A DNA stretch of 64,000 nt from NCBI GenBank assembly GCA_001768325.1, contig MENQ01000016.1:141633-205632 (forward strand), in the 5' to 3' direction. Within the stretch, counting starts at the first letter, position 1, and each line of letters opens with the position of its first letter. Below, in pieces: positions 9,492 through 18,785 of the stretch. The stretch is from Bacteroidetes bacterium GWC2_46_850. GTDB lineage: Bacteria > Bacteroidota > Bacteroidia > Bacteroidales > Dysgonomonadaceae. The notes beneath the pieces were generated by a model, which had not been told where the DNA came from, did not search any database, and worked only from the letters and a program-made list of their open reading frames with translations. The translations under genes were made by a program, and so were the position numbers.

Positions 9492-12400
9492 CTATTCCTC
9501 ATTTTTTGGTTTGGTAAACCTGAAGTTAAAGAGATTTCTGAATGATTTCGCCTCCTTGGTTACCACCACCCCCACGCCCTGGGTTGTGGGATTCCGGCGG
9601 TAGAATCGTTCATTTGCCCGATTGTAGGCACGTAGCATCAACCAGTTATTGATATCATACTCCATCTCAAACTCTCCCATAAAGGCCTGCTGACCGGCCA
9701 GCATGCTCTTGTCGCCATAACTCAGGTTGGTGGTTATGCGCAAACGATCGTTAAACAAACGGGTTGAGACATCGAGTCCCATGCGTACATTTTCAAAGGT
9801 TCCATCCACCGATTCCAGGTTGGTGCTGACGGACCAGTTATCTTTTAATGCGCTGGCAAAGAGGGCATCCAAGCCACGCGACAAGGTATTGGAGGCAAAT
9901 TTGGTGAAAACGGAAGAGCCGAAATTCAAATCGGGAGAACCTTCCGAAGGAATAAAGCTCCCCGTGGTAGCCAGGTAAGCGAATTGCAAAATTTTAGTTT
10001 CCTCATTGTTGATGAAGCTATTCACCCGCTGCTGTATGTCGCTGGAACTTTCGGGCAGCTCTATATCGTACTGAAGGTCCATGGCTTCGAGATCACCCCT
10101 GATCTGCAACAGTGCGTTCACCGGCACACGTGTGTTGGCCAGTTCCGTGGAAAAGGTGGGACTAAGTGCAGCCAGATCAGCCTTGACTGGAAGATAAGCC
10201 GTGATGTTGAACTGTGTGTTCATGGGATCTCCTTCCATGGTGAGCCTGCTTCCTTCGCGGATATTAAAGTCGATGGTGCGCAGATTCTGTAGGTTATAAT
10301 GAAATTTTCCGCTGTTGATCTCGTAATCTCCGTACAAACGCACAGGAGGAGTCGATTTTGAGTTAAAGTTGACATTCAATTCACCCTCGCCGCTCACTTC
10401 AAGTGCGTTCCCTGTGGTGGGGTCCAGCAGTACTCCCGCTTTAAGCAGGGGATTGAGATTCACGGTCATGTTCATCACGATGGGAACGCCCGACTTTACC
10501 TGGGTGTTGACCTCAGTAAACTCAGCCTCCTTCTTACGGAGAAAGGCCAGTGTATCTTCCTGCGGGGTATTGATATAAACCACCCCGCTGTATTCGGTAG
10601 CTCTGGCTGTTTGCGGCAACATGACCATCACCTCCGACTGGCTCTGTGTGGAGAGAGTGCCATTGCCAAAGATTCCGTTTGGTGAGCCCGTCACCTGCAG
10701 ATCGCCCGTTAATTGCAGGTTTCCATACACCATCAGATCGGTACGTTCTTTGTTATTGAGCAGCATGAAGTCGTTCAGACGGAGTGATGCCGTGTATACC
10801 ATTCTTCCAAAGTTGCTATGAGAGAGTCTCACATTCAGATTTGCCGTATGATTGTTCTGATCGCGGATTACCAGGTTTTCCAATCCCACATTGTCTTTTC
10901 TGATTTCAATGGAGTCCGACACATAGTATGTAACATTGGTGTAAGCTACTTTCATTACCCCTTCCTCGATTCCCAACCATCCCTCGGTCACCGGCTCGGA
11001 CAATTTGCCGGTAATGTGAATATTGGAGTTCAATCGCCCGGAAAGTTCATTGAAAATACTGATGGTAAACGGCTGAATGGCACTCAGGTCAAATTCTTCA
11101 ATGAGGAAGTTCACGTCTAAAGCGCGGAGGCTGTTATCGCCGGTAGGAATAAATCCCTGTATATCCAGATTACGCACTCCCTTGTGGGTGAGGTAAGCAT
11201 TCAGATCCAACCCGGAATAGAGGTTATCCCAGTTTCCTTCAATATTCAGTGTACCAATGCTATCGTTATTCACCGTAATGTGATCGATGCGAAGCTTCTC
11301 GGTGCGTATCAACGGGTTGTCGAGGGCCTGCCTGATGTAAATATCCCCGTTGATGGAACCGGCAATGTCAGAGATGTTGAAGGCAGCGAGAATATTGGCC
11401 AGTTCGGTGTTGTTAAAAAAAACACGGACATTGTCGGCCTCACTCCGGGAAGCAACACCATCGATTCCAAGGAGCAGCATATCCTGTTCGCGGAGACCGA
11501 AATTGTTGATGGTGATATGATCCTTGCGATAAGCAATGGTAGCATCATTAAACTTCACCTCTTTGTCGTTGAACAGGATGGCCGTGGGGTGAATACGGAT
11601 ATCTGCACCAAGTGTTTCGTCGGGCTGACGCAGGAAACCGGCAGTCACCAGAATCTCACCGTTGGATTTTGTATTGGTTTGGCGTAAATCATACGAGATG
11701 ATATTTCTCACCGAATCGTCTGCGACCTGGCTATTCAGACGGGCATTGACAAATCCGTTGTTTTGTACCAGATAAGTGTTCACGTCAAACCTCATGCCGG
11801 CAGGAATTTCACTCTGCAGCTCCGCCTTCGTCTCACGGATGTCGTTGCTGCCCACCATGAGTCGCGGAAAATGTGCATTCACCTGAAAAAAACCGTTATC
11901 CGTCATTTGCACATTGCCGGAAATGGTAGCCTGTTCCACGTTATAAAATGGCAGGGAGAAAGCATAAGAAATGTCTTCCGTATTTTTCAGCTGGATATTG
12001 AACCGGAAATCATTCATCCCTTGAGCTGGCTCCTCCTCTTCCGGTATGGGCAGTAAAGACGGCAGATGATGATGCAAAGCATGTTGCATTTCTTTTCCGA
12101 TCGTGGAAAAATAATAATCGCCCTGCATCTCTGCTTCCAGGAATGACGACATGATCTGCAATTTCTTCCCCTCCACAGAGTCTGTCAACGCCTGCAGATA
12201 GATGGCACCGGGATTGTAGATAAAGTTGCTGTCGACCAGTGAGATGTTGTCGGCCACAAGCGTACCAGTCATGTCATCGACAGTGGCACCGGTCAACTCG
12301 GCATCAATCCGGAGGCTCACATAGGGATTCTTCCAGTCAGTCATCATCAGGAAAGGCTTCAGTTCGAGCCGTTCGATATCTCCATTCACCACAAAGCGCA

Positions 12401-13949
12401 TTTCTTCTCCAAAGGAAACATCTCCATTCAGATCGAATTTGTTTCTTTCCGTGTTGCTTCGGATGTTCGCGGTTACGCTGTTGTCACTGTAGCTGGCGCT
12501 GTAATTACCACTGTAGTTCCCGTTAAAGTTGAGATCCTGATAGTGATATCCGCGATAGATTATCGATCCAATGCTTCCATCGGCAGCGACCGTGACGCCT
12601 TCATCTGCCACGATGGAGACTGTTGTATTGGCATGCAGGGTAGCATCACCCACTCCCGGACCCTCGCCTATTATTTGGTCCACCTTCATGTTGTCGGCGT
12701 ACACCGGTCCCTCGAATACCATCTGCTGAAAGTTATTTCTTATTCGCCCTGTTCCGTTCAGCAAAACAGTCCCCTGTGCGGTATTCACACTTCCGTCATA
12801 TCGGAAATTATTCATTTTTCCCCGTGCCTGCATTTGCAGATCAAGGTCACCCAGGTTTAGCAATTGTATGGGCGACTCATAATTGAGAGCACCTACACGA
12901 ATGAATTCCTGCAGGTCATCCTGTGACACCTTCAGCTGCCGTATATCTGCTTTCAGGTCACTGTTGTTCAGGTTGCTGTAATCTGATATCTCTCCTGAAA
13001 GATTGATTTTAGTCTCAGAACCGTATTGAAATTCGAGTTTGTGAAGTGTCGCCTGTGGCAGTTTTCCTTCCGCTTCCGTTTCGAATGAGATGGGCTTGTC
13101 GAGGTGAGCAAAACGGGATGTAAAAATGGAGACATCCTGTGGATCGACCATCTCACTGCCTGCCTTCAGGTAGAATTCCTTCGTTTCCCTGTCATAGCGG
13201 GCATCAGCAACCCGAACTTCCGAACGATTCAGGGAGACGGCCAGTTTATCACTCGTTATTTGCGCTCCATTAGCTTTGGCTGCGGCTTTGAGATCATATA
13301 CCGCAAGTCCGGCGTATCGCTCCCAAAAACTGAGCAGGTTTATATCGACCTGCATGTCCTCCAGGCTCAGGAAATCGAGTTTTCCTTTAAAATTCAGATT
13401 GTTTACATCGAGATGTGAGGCATTGAACTGTCCCGGTGTCTGGGGTACCGTATCGATGTTGTATTGCAGCCGCCCGTTCATTAGGATCACTTCGTTTGCC
13501 GTAATACGCCAGGGCGCTTTTTCCTTCACCACGGTGGTATCCTTCTCCTTGGCAAAAGCATCGATCAGAAACTGAAAGTTGAAAGGATCCTGGGTAGAAG
13601 CACGATGCACGTTTGCAGCAAAGTTTTCCAGATTCACCTTCTCCACCGACACTTTGTTCCTGAGCAGATCCATGGCATGGATGCGGACAGCCAGCCTGCC
13701 AATATATGCCAGGGTATCATGGTTCTGATCTTCGAGGTATATCCCGTTCAGTTCGATGGTGTTGAACAGGCGAAAACGGATGCCTTCCAGGGAAGCTTCG
13801 GTATTGATTCTTGGTTTGATCTTTTCGAGTGCAATGTCGGCAGCTCTCTTTTGCACGGCAGGGATGCTGAAGACGATGAAAAGTATGATATTCAACAATA
13901 TGATACTTCCCACAATAATGGCGAATATACGAGCGACTTTTGCGACCAA
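9492..13949 (-). CDS. TamB-domain translocation/assembly protein
   Basis: 1485 aa, N-terminal TM anchor, long AsmA/TamB-like beta repeats, C-terminal DUF490-type region; directly upstream of the TamA-like gene. Start codon is TTG. Confidence 0.88.
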   Translation of the reverse strand: MVAKVARIFAIIVGSIILLNIILFIVFSIPAVQKRAADIALEKIKPRINTEASLEGIRFRLFNTIELNGIYLEDQNHDTLAYIGRLAVRIHAMDLLRNKVSVEKVNLENFAANVHRASTQDPFNFQFLIDAFAKEKDTTVVKEKAPWRITANEVILMNGRLQYNIDTVPQTPGQFNASHLDVNNLNFKGKLDFLSLEDMQVDINLLSFWERYAGLAVYDLKAAAKANGAQITSDKLAVSLNRSEVRVADARYDRETKEFYLKAGSEMVDPQDVSIFTSRFAHLDKPISFETEAEGKLPQATLHKLEFQYGSETKINLSGEISDYSNLNNSDLKADIRQLKVSQDDLQEFIRVGALNYESPIQLLNLGDLDLQMQARGKMNNFRYDGSVNTAQGTVLLNGTGRIRNNFQQMVFEGPVYADNMKVDQIIGEGPGVGDATLHANTTVSIVADEGVTVAADGSIGSIIYRGYHYQDLNFNGNYSGNYSASYSDNSVTANIRSNTERNKFDLNGDVSFGEEMRFVVNGDIERLELKPFLMMTDWKNPYVSLRIDAELTGATVDDMTGTLVADNISLVDSNFIYNPGAIYLQALTDSVEGKKLQIMSSFLEAEMQGDYYFSTIGKEMQHALHHHLPSLLPIPEEEEPAQGMNDFRFNIQLKNTEDISYAFSLPFYNVEQATISGNVQMTDNGFFQVNAHFPRLMVGSNDIRETKAELQSEIPAGMRFDVNTYLVQNNGFVNARLNSQVADDSVRNIISYDLRQTNTKSNGEILVTAGFLRQPDETLGADIRIHPTAILFNDKEVKFNDATIAYRKDHITINNFGLREQDMLLLGIDGVASRSEADNVRVFFNNTELANILAAFNISDIAGSINGDIYIRQALDNPLIRTEKLRIDHITVNNDSIGTLNIEGNWDNLYSGLDLNAYLTHKGVRNLDIQGFIPTGDNSLRALDVNFLIEEFDLSAIQPFTISIFNELSGRLNSNIHITGKLSEPVTEGWLGIEEGVMKVAYTNVTYYVSDSIEIRKDNVGLENLVIRDQNNHTANLNVRLSHSNFGRMVYTASLRLNDFMLLNNKERTDLMVYGNLQLTGDLQVTGSPNGIFGNGTLSTQSQSEVMVMLPQTARATEYSGVVYINTPQEDTLAFLRKKEAEFTEVNTQVKSGVPIVMNMTVNLNPLLKAGVLLDPTTGNALEVSGEGELNVNFNSKSTPPVRLYGDYEINSGKFHYNLQNLRTIDFNIREGSRLTMEGDPMNTQFNITAYLPVKADLAALSPTFSTELANTRVPVNALLQIRGDLEAMDLQYDIELPESSSDIQQRVNSFINNEETKILQFAYLATTGSFIPSEGSPDLNFGSSVFTKFASNTLSRGLDALFASALKDNWSVSTNLESVDGTFENVRMGLDVSTRLFNDRLRITTNLSYGDKSMLAGQQAFMGEFEMEYDINNWLMLRAYNRANERFYRRNPTTQGVGVVVTKEAKSFRNLFNFRFTKPKNEE

Positions 13950-14057
13950 ATTAATGAATCAAAACAAGTAAATGATCATAACTATTTCAACAATGCAATA
14001 TTACAAAAAAAGGAGGAATGGCTTGGATTCAAAGCCCATTTTAACCAAAAAATAAGG

Positions 14058-15293
14058 TTATTTGGGCTTTTTCCACAAGATAGAACTGTCGCCATAGCTC
14101 AGAAACCGGTAGTCGTGATGCATCGCATAGTCGTAGATTCTTTCCCAGTCATCGCCCACGAAGGCTGCGATGAGTAACAGCAAGGTGCTCTGGGGTTGAT
14201 GGAAATTTGTGATAATTGCATCGGCATAATGAAACCGATACCCCGGAACGATGATGATCTGGGTGTTGGCAATCAGCCGGTCGAGTCCCTGCCGATCGAG
14301 ATAATTGAGAATCAGTTGAAGTGCCTGCCTGGCTGAAACAGCGTCACCGACCTCATCATAGGGCTCCCACTGCTTCACGTTCAGTTCCTGTGCTGAGGTT
14401 TCGGGATGGAGATGCAACTTTCGCCCGATATAATACAGGCTCTCCACGGTACGCAACGAGGTGGTTCCCACTACGATTAGTTTACCGCGATGATCCAGTA
14501 GTTTTTCTATTGTATCCCGTTCCACAGCGATCACCTCGGTATGCATGGCATGGCCGGCAATTGTATTTGATTTTACCGGCCGGAATGTGCCCGCTCCCAC
14601 ATGCAGCGTCACTTCGGCATCAGCAATTCCCTTTTCGTGAAGTTCCTCCATTACCTGGGGTGTAAAATGGAGTCCCGCAGTGGGTGCGGCCACCGATCCC
14701 TCAATGCGGGAATAGACAGTTTGGTAAGTTTCATCGTCCCTGGCGTCAGCCGGACGATTGAGATAGGGAGGGATGGGTAGCTTACCGGCAAGCTCCAGCA
14801 ACTCTGAGAAGGTCAGCTCGTTCCGATTCCATGAAAAGCGGACCACCCACTCTTCGCCGTCAGCTGCCGTCTTCTCTGCCTTCAATATGACCATGCCTCC
14901 ATCACAGGGTACCTCCATGAATAAAGGTTCTTCTTTCCACCTTTTGGCATTACCGATCATACAATTCCAGGAACACTGCTGTCGCTGTTGAAAGCTCATC
15001 GCATAGTCGGCCGGCTTATGGGGTGAAAGACAAAATATTTCTATCTGTGCACCGGTCACCTTGTGAAACAACAAGCGGGCATGGATCACCCGGGTATTGT
15101 TGAAAAGAAGGAGGCTCTCTTCGGGCAGCAATGCCGGTAACTCATTGAATCTACAGGAAGACAATGCTCCGTCCCTGTATTGCAACAACTTCGACGAGTC
15201 CCGTTGAGAAAGAGGATATTTGGCAATTTTTTCGTCGGGAAGATGGTAATTGAAGCGGGATATCTGCAGCTCCCCGATGTCGTCCTTTTTCAT
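14058..15293 (-). CDS. queA: S-adenosylmethionine:tRNA ribosyltransferase-isomerase
   Basis: 411 aa; FNYHLPDEKIAKYPLSQRDSSKLL, GSVAAPTAGLHFT, TNFHQPQSTLLLLIAAFVGDDW. Confidence 0.95.
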   Translation of the reverse strand: MKKDDIGELQISRFNYHLPDEKIAKYPLSQRDSSKLLQYRDGALSSCRFNELPALLPEESLLLFNNTRVIHARLLFHKVTGAQIEIFCLSPHKPADYAMSFQQRQQCSWNCMIGNAKRWKEEPLFMEVPCDGGMVILKAEKTAADGEEWVVRFSWNRNELTFSELLELAGKLPIPPYLNRPADARDDETYQTVYSRIEGSVAAPTAGLHFTPQVMEELHEKGIADAEVTLHVGAGTFRPVKSNTIAGHAMHTEVIAVERDTIEKLLDHRGKLIVVGTTSLRTVESLYYIGRKLHLHPETSAQELNVKQWEPYDEVGDAVSARQALQLILNYLDRQGLDRLIANTQIIIVPGYRFHYADAIITNFHQPQSTLLLLIAAFVGDDWERIYDYAMHHDYRFLSYGDSSILWKKPK

Positions 15294-15406
15294 TTTTTAC
15301 AATCGAAAAAACTATTTTTCGTAATTATTAATGTATTTATTCCGCAAAAATAGTCAACTTTGCAACACGTAACAAAAATAAAACATCTGAAAAGAGACCC
15401 CGAATC

Positions 15407-16477
15407 ATGAAGAAGCTGGAGGCAGGTGATAAAGTACGTTTTCTGAACACGGTGGGTGGAGGAGTTGTAAAAGGCTTTCTCAGCAAACATCTGGTGATTG
15501 TGGAAGACGAGAATGGATTTGAGGTTCCCATACTCATTTCGGAATGCGTGGTTGTAGAATCTGCCGGTAACGAGAAACTGGGGCAGATTTCCCAAAACAA
15601 AGAGACGTTGATTGAAAAAGATCTGACTCCTGCATTGCCGGAAGTGAAAACACCCGGTTCAGATGCGGCGCTGGAGACACCCGAGGGGGAGCAGATCACG
15701 ACTTGCCTGGCTTTCCTGCCAACCGATGTGAAAAGCCTATCCACCTCTGCCTACGAATGTTATTTCGTGAACGACAGCAACTACTACCTGTTCTTCAACT
15801 ACATGAGTCGAGAAAACAATGCATGGAAAAGTCGTTACAACGGTTCCGTTGAGCCCAATACCAAGATCTTCCTGGAGGAGTTTGATAAAACGGCACTCAA
15901 TGAAATTGAAAAAGTGTCTGTTCAGTTTATTGCCTTCAAGCATCAAAAACCTTTCCGGTTTAAGAATCCCTGTTCAGTGGAATTGCGCATTGATACGGTA
16001 AAATTCTATAAGCTTCACAGTTTCCGGGAGAACGACTACTTCGAGGATGATGCACTGATTTATTTCATCATGAAGAATGATCTTCCCGAGAGAGAGATGC
16101 TGGTCTCAGCAGGCGACCTGGAATATGCCATCAAAGAAAAGCAGACCGCTGAAAGAAGACCGCGCATACAAAGGATTGAAAAAAAAGAAAAAGACCAGCC
16201 CATTGAGATCGACCTGCATGCCGACGCATTACTCGACACCACAGCAGGGATGAACAATGCTGATCTGCTGGAATACCAGCTGCAAAAATTTAACGAGGTA
16301 ATGGCCGAAAACCTACGGAATAAAAACAAAAAAATCGTATTCATTCACGGCAAGGGGGATGGTGTACTTAAAAACGCCATCCTGAAAGAATTGAAAACCA
16401 AATATCCAACATGTTATTACCAGGATGCCTCCTTTCAGGAATACGGTTACGGAGCGACCATGGTAACCATCAAGTAA
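15407..16477 (+). CDS. DUF2027/Smr-domain protein
   Basis: 356 aa; N-terminal GDKVRFLNTVGGGVVKGFLSKHLVIVEDENGFEVP; C-terminal Smr motif EIDLHADALLDTTAGMNNADLLEYQLQKF...KIVFIHGKGDGVLKNAI. Confidence 0.9.
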   Translation: MKKLEAGDKVRFLNTVGGGVVKGFLSKHLVIVEDENGFEVPILISECVVVESAGNEKLGQISQNKETLIEKDLTPALPEVKTPGSDAALETPEGEQITTCLAFLPTDVKSLSTSAYECYFVNDSNYYLFFNYMSRENNAWKSRYNGSVEPNTKIFLEEFDKTALNEIEKVSVQFIAFKHQKPFRFKNPCSVELRIDTVKFYKLHSFRENDYFEDDALIYFIMKNDLPEREMLVSAGDLEYAIKEKQTAERRPRIQRIEKKEKDQPIEIDLHADALLDTTAGMNNADLLEYQLQKFNEVMAENLRNKNKKIVFIHGKGDGVLKNAILKELKTKYPTCYYQDASFQEYGYGATMVTIK

Positions 16478-16487
16478 TCCCCATAAG

Positions 16488-17081
16488 ATGATGAAAAAAA
16501 GTATTTTAATACTCAGTACAGTGCTGCTGCTGTCCGGTTGCAATATAATGAACCAGATCGGAGGTGCTATTCAGCTCTCCCAAAGCGAATACAAGTATCA
16601 TTCGCTGAATAATATTCAGCTGGCCGGAATAAACCTGGGTAATGCTTCCAGCATTTCAGTCTCCAACCTGGCTTCAATAGCCACAGTACTGGCCGGTGGT
16701 TCCACCATGCAGTCGATCCCGTTTAGCATGATCCTGAATATGGATGTCACCAACCCAAACAGTTCAGCTGCCTTTCTCGATGCGCTGGATTATGCCATTC
16801 AAATCAATGAAATGGAATTTGTGGAAGGAAAGATGGATATTCCCATCCGCATTGAACCAGGCGAGACAAAGATCATAGGCATTCCGGTAAGCGTCGATTT
16901 GAAAAATCTGATGAATCGCTACTCTCAGGATCGGGTAACCAATGAAATGAGCGCCTTCCTGGGTATTACACCCAGGGAAACTTCGGTCACCGTAAAGCTA
17001 TGGCCCAAATTAACGGTCGGTGGTACACTCGTCAAGGTACCTGCTGCAATTCCGGTAGTTTTCAATTTTGGAGGTAAATAG
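16488..17081 (+). CDS. LEA14-like lipoprotein
   Basis: 197 aa; lipobox LLSGCNIM; IPFSMILNMDVTNPNSSAAFLDALDYAIQINE resembles the LEA type-2 fold. Confidence 0.65.
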   Translation: MMKKSILILSTVLLLSGCNIMNQIGGAIQLSQSEYKYHSLNNIQLAGINLGNASSISVSNLASIATVLAGGSTMQSIPFSMILNMDVTNPNSSAAFLDALDYAIQINEMEFVEGKMDIPIRIEPGETKIIGIPVSVDLKNLMNRYSQDRVTNEMSAFLGITPRETSVTVKLWPKLTVGGTLVKVPAAIPVVFNFGGK

Positions 17082-17102
17082 CGCTCAGCCGCATCAAAAG
17101 TT

Positions 17103-17837
17103 TCACACCGCCTCAAATACAATGCGTGCCCGGCAAACGGTTCCTTTCCCGTGCGTTTCAATATGAAAGGCATAGTCTACCTGCCCGTTTAACTGGCGGT
17201 AGACCTCACCTGAATCGCCAAAGGTAAGTTCTTTCAGGAAGTTGATCTCGAACCGACGGATATGATGTGTCTGGTAGAAATCGGGTGTAAAGCAATCTGA
17301 CAACCATTCTACATAATGCAGACTGTTGGCATGGTTGTTTACATCGATATCGCTGTATTTCACCCGAAAACTGTTTGCCACTTCTCCCGACACACTGGGA
17401 ATGCGTCCCGGCTCTCCGATGGGGGTGCTTTCCGGCACGATAAACTGATGCATCGCGGGAAGTGTATCCAGCAGGACACTGCGCCGAGTATGCATGTCCA
17501 TCACTGCCCAGGAGGAGGCTGCATGGCCGATGAGAAAACCCTTACCGTCGAATATCCTGAAATTACGGGTCGTGAAGGCCGTGCCAATTTTTTCAATCCA
17601 GGTCTCAATAGTCAGTGAATCGTTTTCGGTGGGCATTCTTTTCATGTCGATCACCAGGCGGGAGAGGACCCAGGTAAAATTGTCACTTTGTAACTCTAAC
17701 AGACCGAATCCGTTTTCATCGGCATTCTTACCGGCGGTGATCAGTATAAAATTTGTGAGTGAGGTCAATGAAACCCTCCTGCGAAAATCTATGTCCTGCG
17801 CCTCAATGTCGTAACTATATTTTTTCTTTGCAGCCAT
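17103..17837 (-). CDS. acyl-ACP thioesterase family protein
   Basis: 244 aa; hotdog thioesterase motifs (YSDIDVNNHANSLHYVEWLSDCF, TRNFRIFDGKGFLIGHAASSWAVMD). Confidence 0.88.
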   Translation of the reverse strand: MAAKKKYSYDIEAQDIDFRRRVSLTSLTNFILITAGKNADENGFGLLELQSDNFTWVLSRLVIDMKRMPTENDSLTIETWIEKIGTAFTTRNFRIFDGKGFLIGHAASSWAVMDMHTRRSVLLDTLPAMHQFIVPESTPIGEPGRIPSVSGEVANSFRVKYSDIDVNNHANSLHYVEWLSDCFTPDFYQTHHIRRFEINFLKELTFGDSGEVYRQLNGQVDYAFHIETHGKGTVCRARIVFEAV

Positions 17838-17900
17838 TGTTCCGAGTTATGAATCGCAAAAGTACAAAATAAAAGCCTTTTTCGGGACAGAATTTATGTC

Positions 17901-17908
17901 TATCTTTG
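17901..17908 (+). promoter_or_regulatory. Bacteroidota-type -7 box TATCTTTG upstream of ruvA
   Basis: Match to TAnnTTTG; no clear -33 TTTG at the expected spacing. Confidence 0.35.
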
Positions 17909-18089
17909 TTTACCCTCCACGGCAACCGGGCTGCCACAGGCAAGGGTATAATTTTTATAAAAAACAAACAGATATACTTTTCTCCGGTTTTTACCGTTGT
18001 AAATACGGTATTACGTAATCAACACCCTGCCGTTTTTCACTGTGCTAAATGAACAGCAACCAGAAAACGGTGAATTGAATATTTCGGAT

Positions 18090-18680
18090 ATGATAGACTA
18101 TATTAAAGGCGACGTGGCTGAGCTGACTCCGGCAGGCGTCACCATTGAATGCGGAGGCATCGGGTATCAGATTAATATCTCGCTCAACACCTACGGCGCC
18201 ATCAACAACAAGCCCGCAGCAAAACTCTATGTGCATGAAGTAATCCGCGAGGATGCACATGTTTTGTTCGGATTTATGGATAAACATGAGCGGGAGCTTT
18301 TCCTACTCCTGATCACCGTGTCGGGAGTAGGTCCCAGCACTGCACGGATCATCCTGTCTTCTCTCAGCGCCAAAGAGCTGGAAAACGTGATTGCCACAGA
18401 GAATACCACCCTGTTGCAGTCGGTGAAAGGCATCGGTGCAAAAACGGCACAACGCATCATCGTAGACCTCAAAGACAAGATCAAATTTACCGATGAGAGC
18501 GGAAACATGCAACTTCCGGCCAAAGCCGATCTTTCCGAAACGGGTCATGCCGCAATCTCCGCGCTGGTGATGCTCGGTTTTGTGCAGACAGCTTCGCAAA
18601 AAGTGGTTTCAAAAATTATCCGTGAATCACCCTCTTTACCGGTGGAGGGTGTCATCAAAGAAGCATTGAAGAGATTATAA
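18090..18680 (+). CDS. ruvA: Holliday junction branch migration protein RuvA
   Basis: [31 protein letters not shown]; HhH motifs [11 protein letters not shown] and [22 protein letters not shown]-track start 18042 is likely too early. Confidence 0.95.
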   Translation: MIDYIKGDVAELTPAGVTIECGGIGYQINISLNTYGAINNKPAAKLYVHEVIREDAHVLFGFMDKHERELFLLLITVSGVGPSTARIILSSLSAKELENVIATENTTLLQSVKGIGAKTAQRIIVDLKDKIKFTDESGNMQLPAKADLSETGHAAISALVMLGFVQTASQKVVSKIIRESPSLPVEGVIKEALKRL

Positions 18681-18785
18681 ACAGTGGCTTGATTACGTAA
18701 TACGCTTTTTTGGGTAAAAAATCGTATAGCTGTTGTTTCTCTGAAAAACGTCGTTCACATATTCCTACTCTTCCTCCTGTTTACC

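Noticed and set aside
11184-11687. 167-aa plus-strand ORF inside the TamB-like gene
   Set aside because: Antisense shadow of a convincing 1485-aa coding sequence.
9492-13949. TamA/TamB-like pair as a novel system
   Set aside because: A recognised arrangement of Omp85 and TamB-domain proteins in Bacteroidota; not unusual.
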